Part shown: piece by piece, positions 62,736 through 64,000 of the stretch
How positions within the stretch are numbered: the first letter of the stretch is position 1
How the letters are laid out: each line of letters starts with the position of its first letter
NCBI GenBank assembly: GCA_964036045.1
Contig: OZ038380.1
Coordinates: 169,296,531-169,360,530 of the forward strand
Source of the DNA: Eutreptiella sp. 'Long Island Sound 2002'
Lineage: Eukaryota; Euglenozoa; Euglenophyceae; Eutreptiales; Eutreptiaceae
Direction: 5' to 3'
DNA length: 64,000 nt
The notes under the pieces: model-generated
Databases searched by the model: none
What the model saw: only the letters and a program-made list of their open reading frames with translations
Told to the model about the DNA's origin: nothing
Program-made: the position numbers and the translations under genes

Positions 62736-63699
62736 CTGGGAACGGGGGTCGCCGTTGGAATTCGAATCAGGGCCTCCGTGCCCCGGTGAGGACAGAGCAT
62801 CTTCCTGAATCAGGATTTGTTTTTTTTGCCCCGCGGCTGATCATGAGAGACCCGTGGACGAGCTGGGGTCCGATCTGGGGAAACGAGGGCGCTCGCCGGA
62901 GTGCCCTGCCGAGGGCAATGCGGTTCGATGGGCGCCAGCCGATCCCAATCAAGTTGGGTCCGGAGCCAACCGAACGCTTGCGGGGGCCGTGACTCGGCCG
63001 AGTCACCTGACGTCTCACAGTGACCCCAATGTACAATGCCCCCTTGTCTCCGGCTGCAGGGAAGGCGGCGCGCCACGTTGCACCCGTCCGCATTGCGCTG
63101 CATCCGTTTTGCTGCCGATTTGTATGTCCGGCGCGCCGAAGTTCCGTCAGCTCGGCGCCCCCTAGTCTTTAGGTGTTTGGTGTCTCTTGGCGGTTGAGAT
63201 GGTGTCACGATCGCCCCAAAGCGAGTCCAAAGGTCCGTGAGTACGGGCGAACCATTGCAACGTGGCACTCGGTCCCGTGTGCAGTAGCGTTTGCACGTGT
63301 ACGTCTGTTGTAGATTCAACGAACGGGCACTGTTTTGAGAGATGTTTGTCGATTGAAGCGGTGCCCGAACTCCAATTTTGCTGCAGTCCGGCGGTTTGGC
63401 TGGTGTTCTGCTTTCGGTGCCTGCTTGGTTCCTCTGCCCCTGCCGAGAAGCGTGCCACGAGGCGGGTTGACCGTAGAATTGCAGGCGTGATGCAGGGGCC
63501 TCCTCCATGCCGCCCCAGTCTGCCTCATGTGATCCTTGCGTACGGGCGTTGTCACCCCCGTTATCGTTGTTGTTGTTGTAGTGGTGGTGGTTGTGGTGGT
63601 GGTGATGGTTTGGGTCTTGGGCTGTCTTTCTTTTTGGTTTTCTTTATTTTACTGTATTTGGTATTTAGTTGTACCCCCCCACCTTCTATAAGCTACGCC

Positions 63700-63780
63700 C
63701 TTGTCCAAGCTACAGTAGGCGTAGGGACCGTATTAATTTGGTACCTAATTTGATTTGGTACAGATGTAGTGCGGCCACAT
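63700..63780 (+). repeat. Family C related block
   Basis: ACGCCCTTGTCCAAGCTACA and GGGACCGTATTAATTTGGTA match 30112-30165. Followed by a C run. Confidence 0.8.
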
Positions 63781-64000
63781 ACCCCCCCCCCCCCCCGTGT
63801 CCCGTGTCCCCCGTGTCCAGGAACCACCTTGCGCAAGAACCAACCCCTGGATTCTCGCATCACTTTTTTTACCAGGGTAGTGGGTTTTTCATGTTTCTGG
63901 TGGATGTAGGACAGCTATTCAGGTGTGCAGGACATCATTTCATGTGTGTTACTACGGGTCCCCCCATCAGGGGGGACCCTATCAGCCACTCGCAGGCGCA

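Larger units (their letters stand above)
60509..64000. other. Downstream flank of gene 2, no supported gene
   Basis: Contains family G (60705-60840), family D (62620-62735, minus), a family C block (63700-63780) and many C/G runs. Open frames up to 232 codons exist on both strands but are low in complexity and mutually overlapping. I could not pick out a polyadenylation signal. Confidence 0.55.

Noticed and set aside
62810-63508. 232-codon minus-strand frame downstream of gene 2
   Set aside because: No recognisable domain, Arg/Ser/Pro-rich, overlaps other frames.

Overview
The window is nuclear DNA of an intron-rich, GC-rich eukaryote, most likely a unicellular alga or other protist. Coding exons are GC-rich and strongly biased to C or G in the third position. 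All 16 donors I can place are GT, always after AG in the larger gene. Acceptors are AG, followed by G in 14 of 17 cases. Introns run from 0.6 to 7.1 kb and are packed with tandem arrays, interspersed repeats and homopolymer G or C runs. I cannot name the species. A repeat-rich green or related alga is a guess only.

Two multi-exon genes are supported on the + strand. Gene 1 is the 3' part of an unrecognised protein: five phase-compatible exons between 5341 and 17602, stop TAA, with the 5' end not found. Gene 2 is the centrepiece: 13 exons from 22977 to 60508 with every exon phase matching, giving a predicted 1326-residue protein. It joins, in one reading frame, a Dug3-type class II glutamine amidotransferase (residues 1 to about 361), a WD40 domain (about 380 to 815) and an M20 metallopeptidase-like domain (about 825 to 1300). 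The last two together match the layout of fungal Dug2. In yeast, Dug2 and Dug3 are separate proteins that together degrade glutathione, so this looks like a one-chain glutathione-degrading enzyme. The M20 part has Gln where the general-base Glu is expected and Asn at one metal-ligand position, which suggests a structural rather than peptidase role.

Layout: 1-857 holds a minus-strand retrotransposon fragment (RNase H plus zinc knuckle). 847-4556 holds a 47-bp minisatellite bracketed by pentanucleotide repeats. 5341-17602 is gene 1, whose third mapped intron contains three stacked minisatellites (7.9-10.65 kb) and a 0.9-kb GT/GCGT/GGGT/GGGC microsatellite. 17603-22976 is intergenic. 22977-60508 is gene 2. 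60509-64000 shows repeats only.

The introns of gene 2 host mobile DNA: a 396-bp hAT-type MITE with 8-bp target duplication (46062-46457), a hAT transposase tail (about 41043-41341), a 2.1-kb terminal-inverted-repeat element carrying a 370-codon ORF (57662-59804), a related element whose subterminal repeat has grown into a 1.4-kb 40-bp array (42632-44212), and a 3-kb tandem island bounded by CCCTAA motifs (33820-36840). At least ten small interspersed repeat families occur in two or more copies, several of them ending at poly(G) or poly(C) runs.
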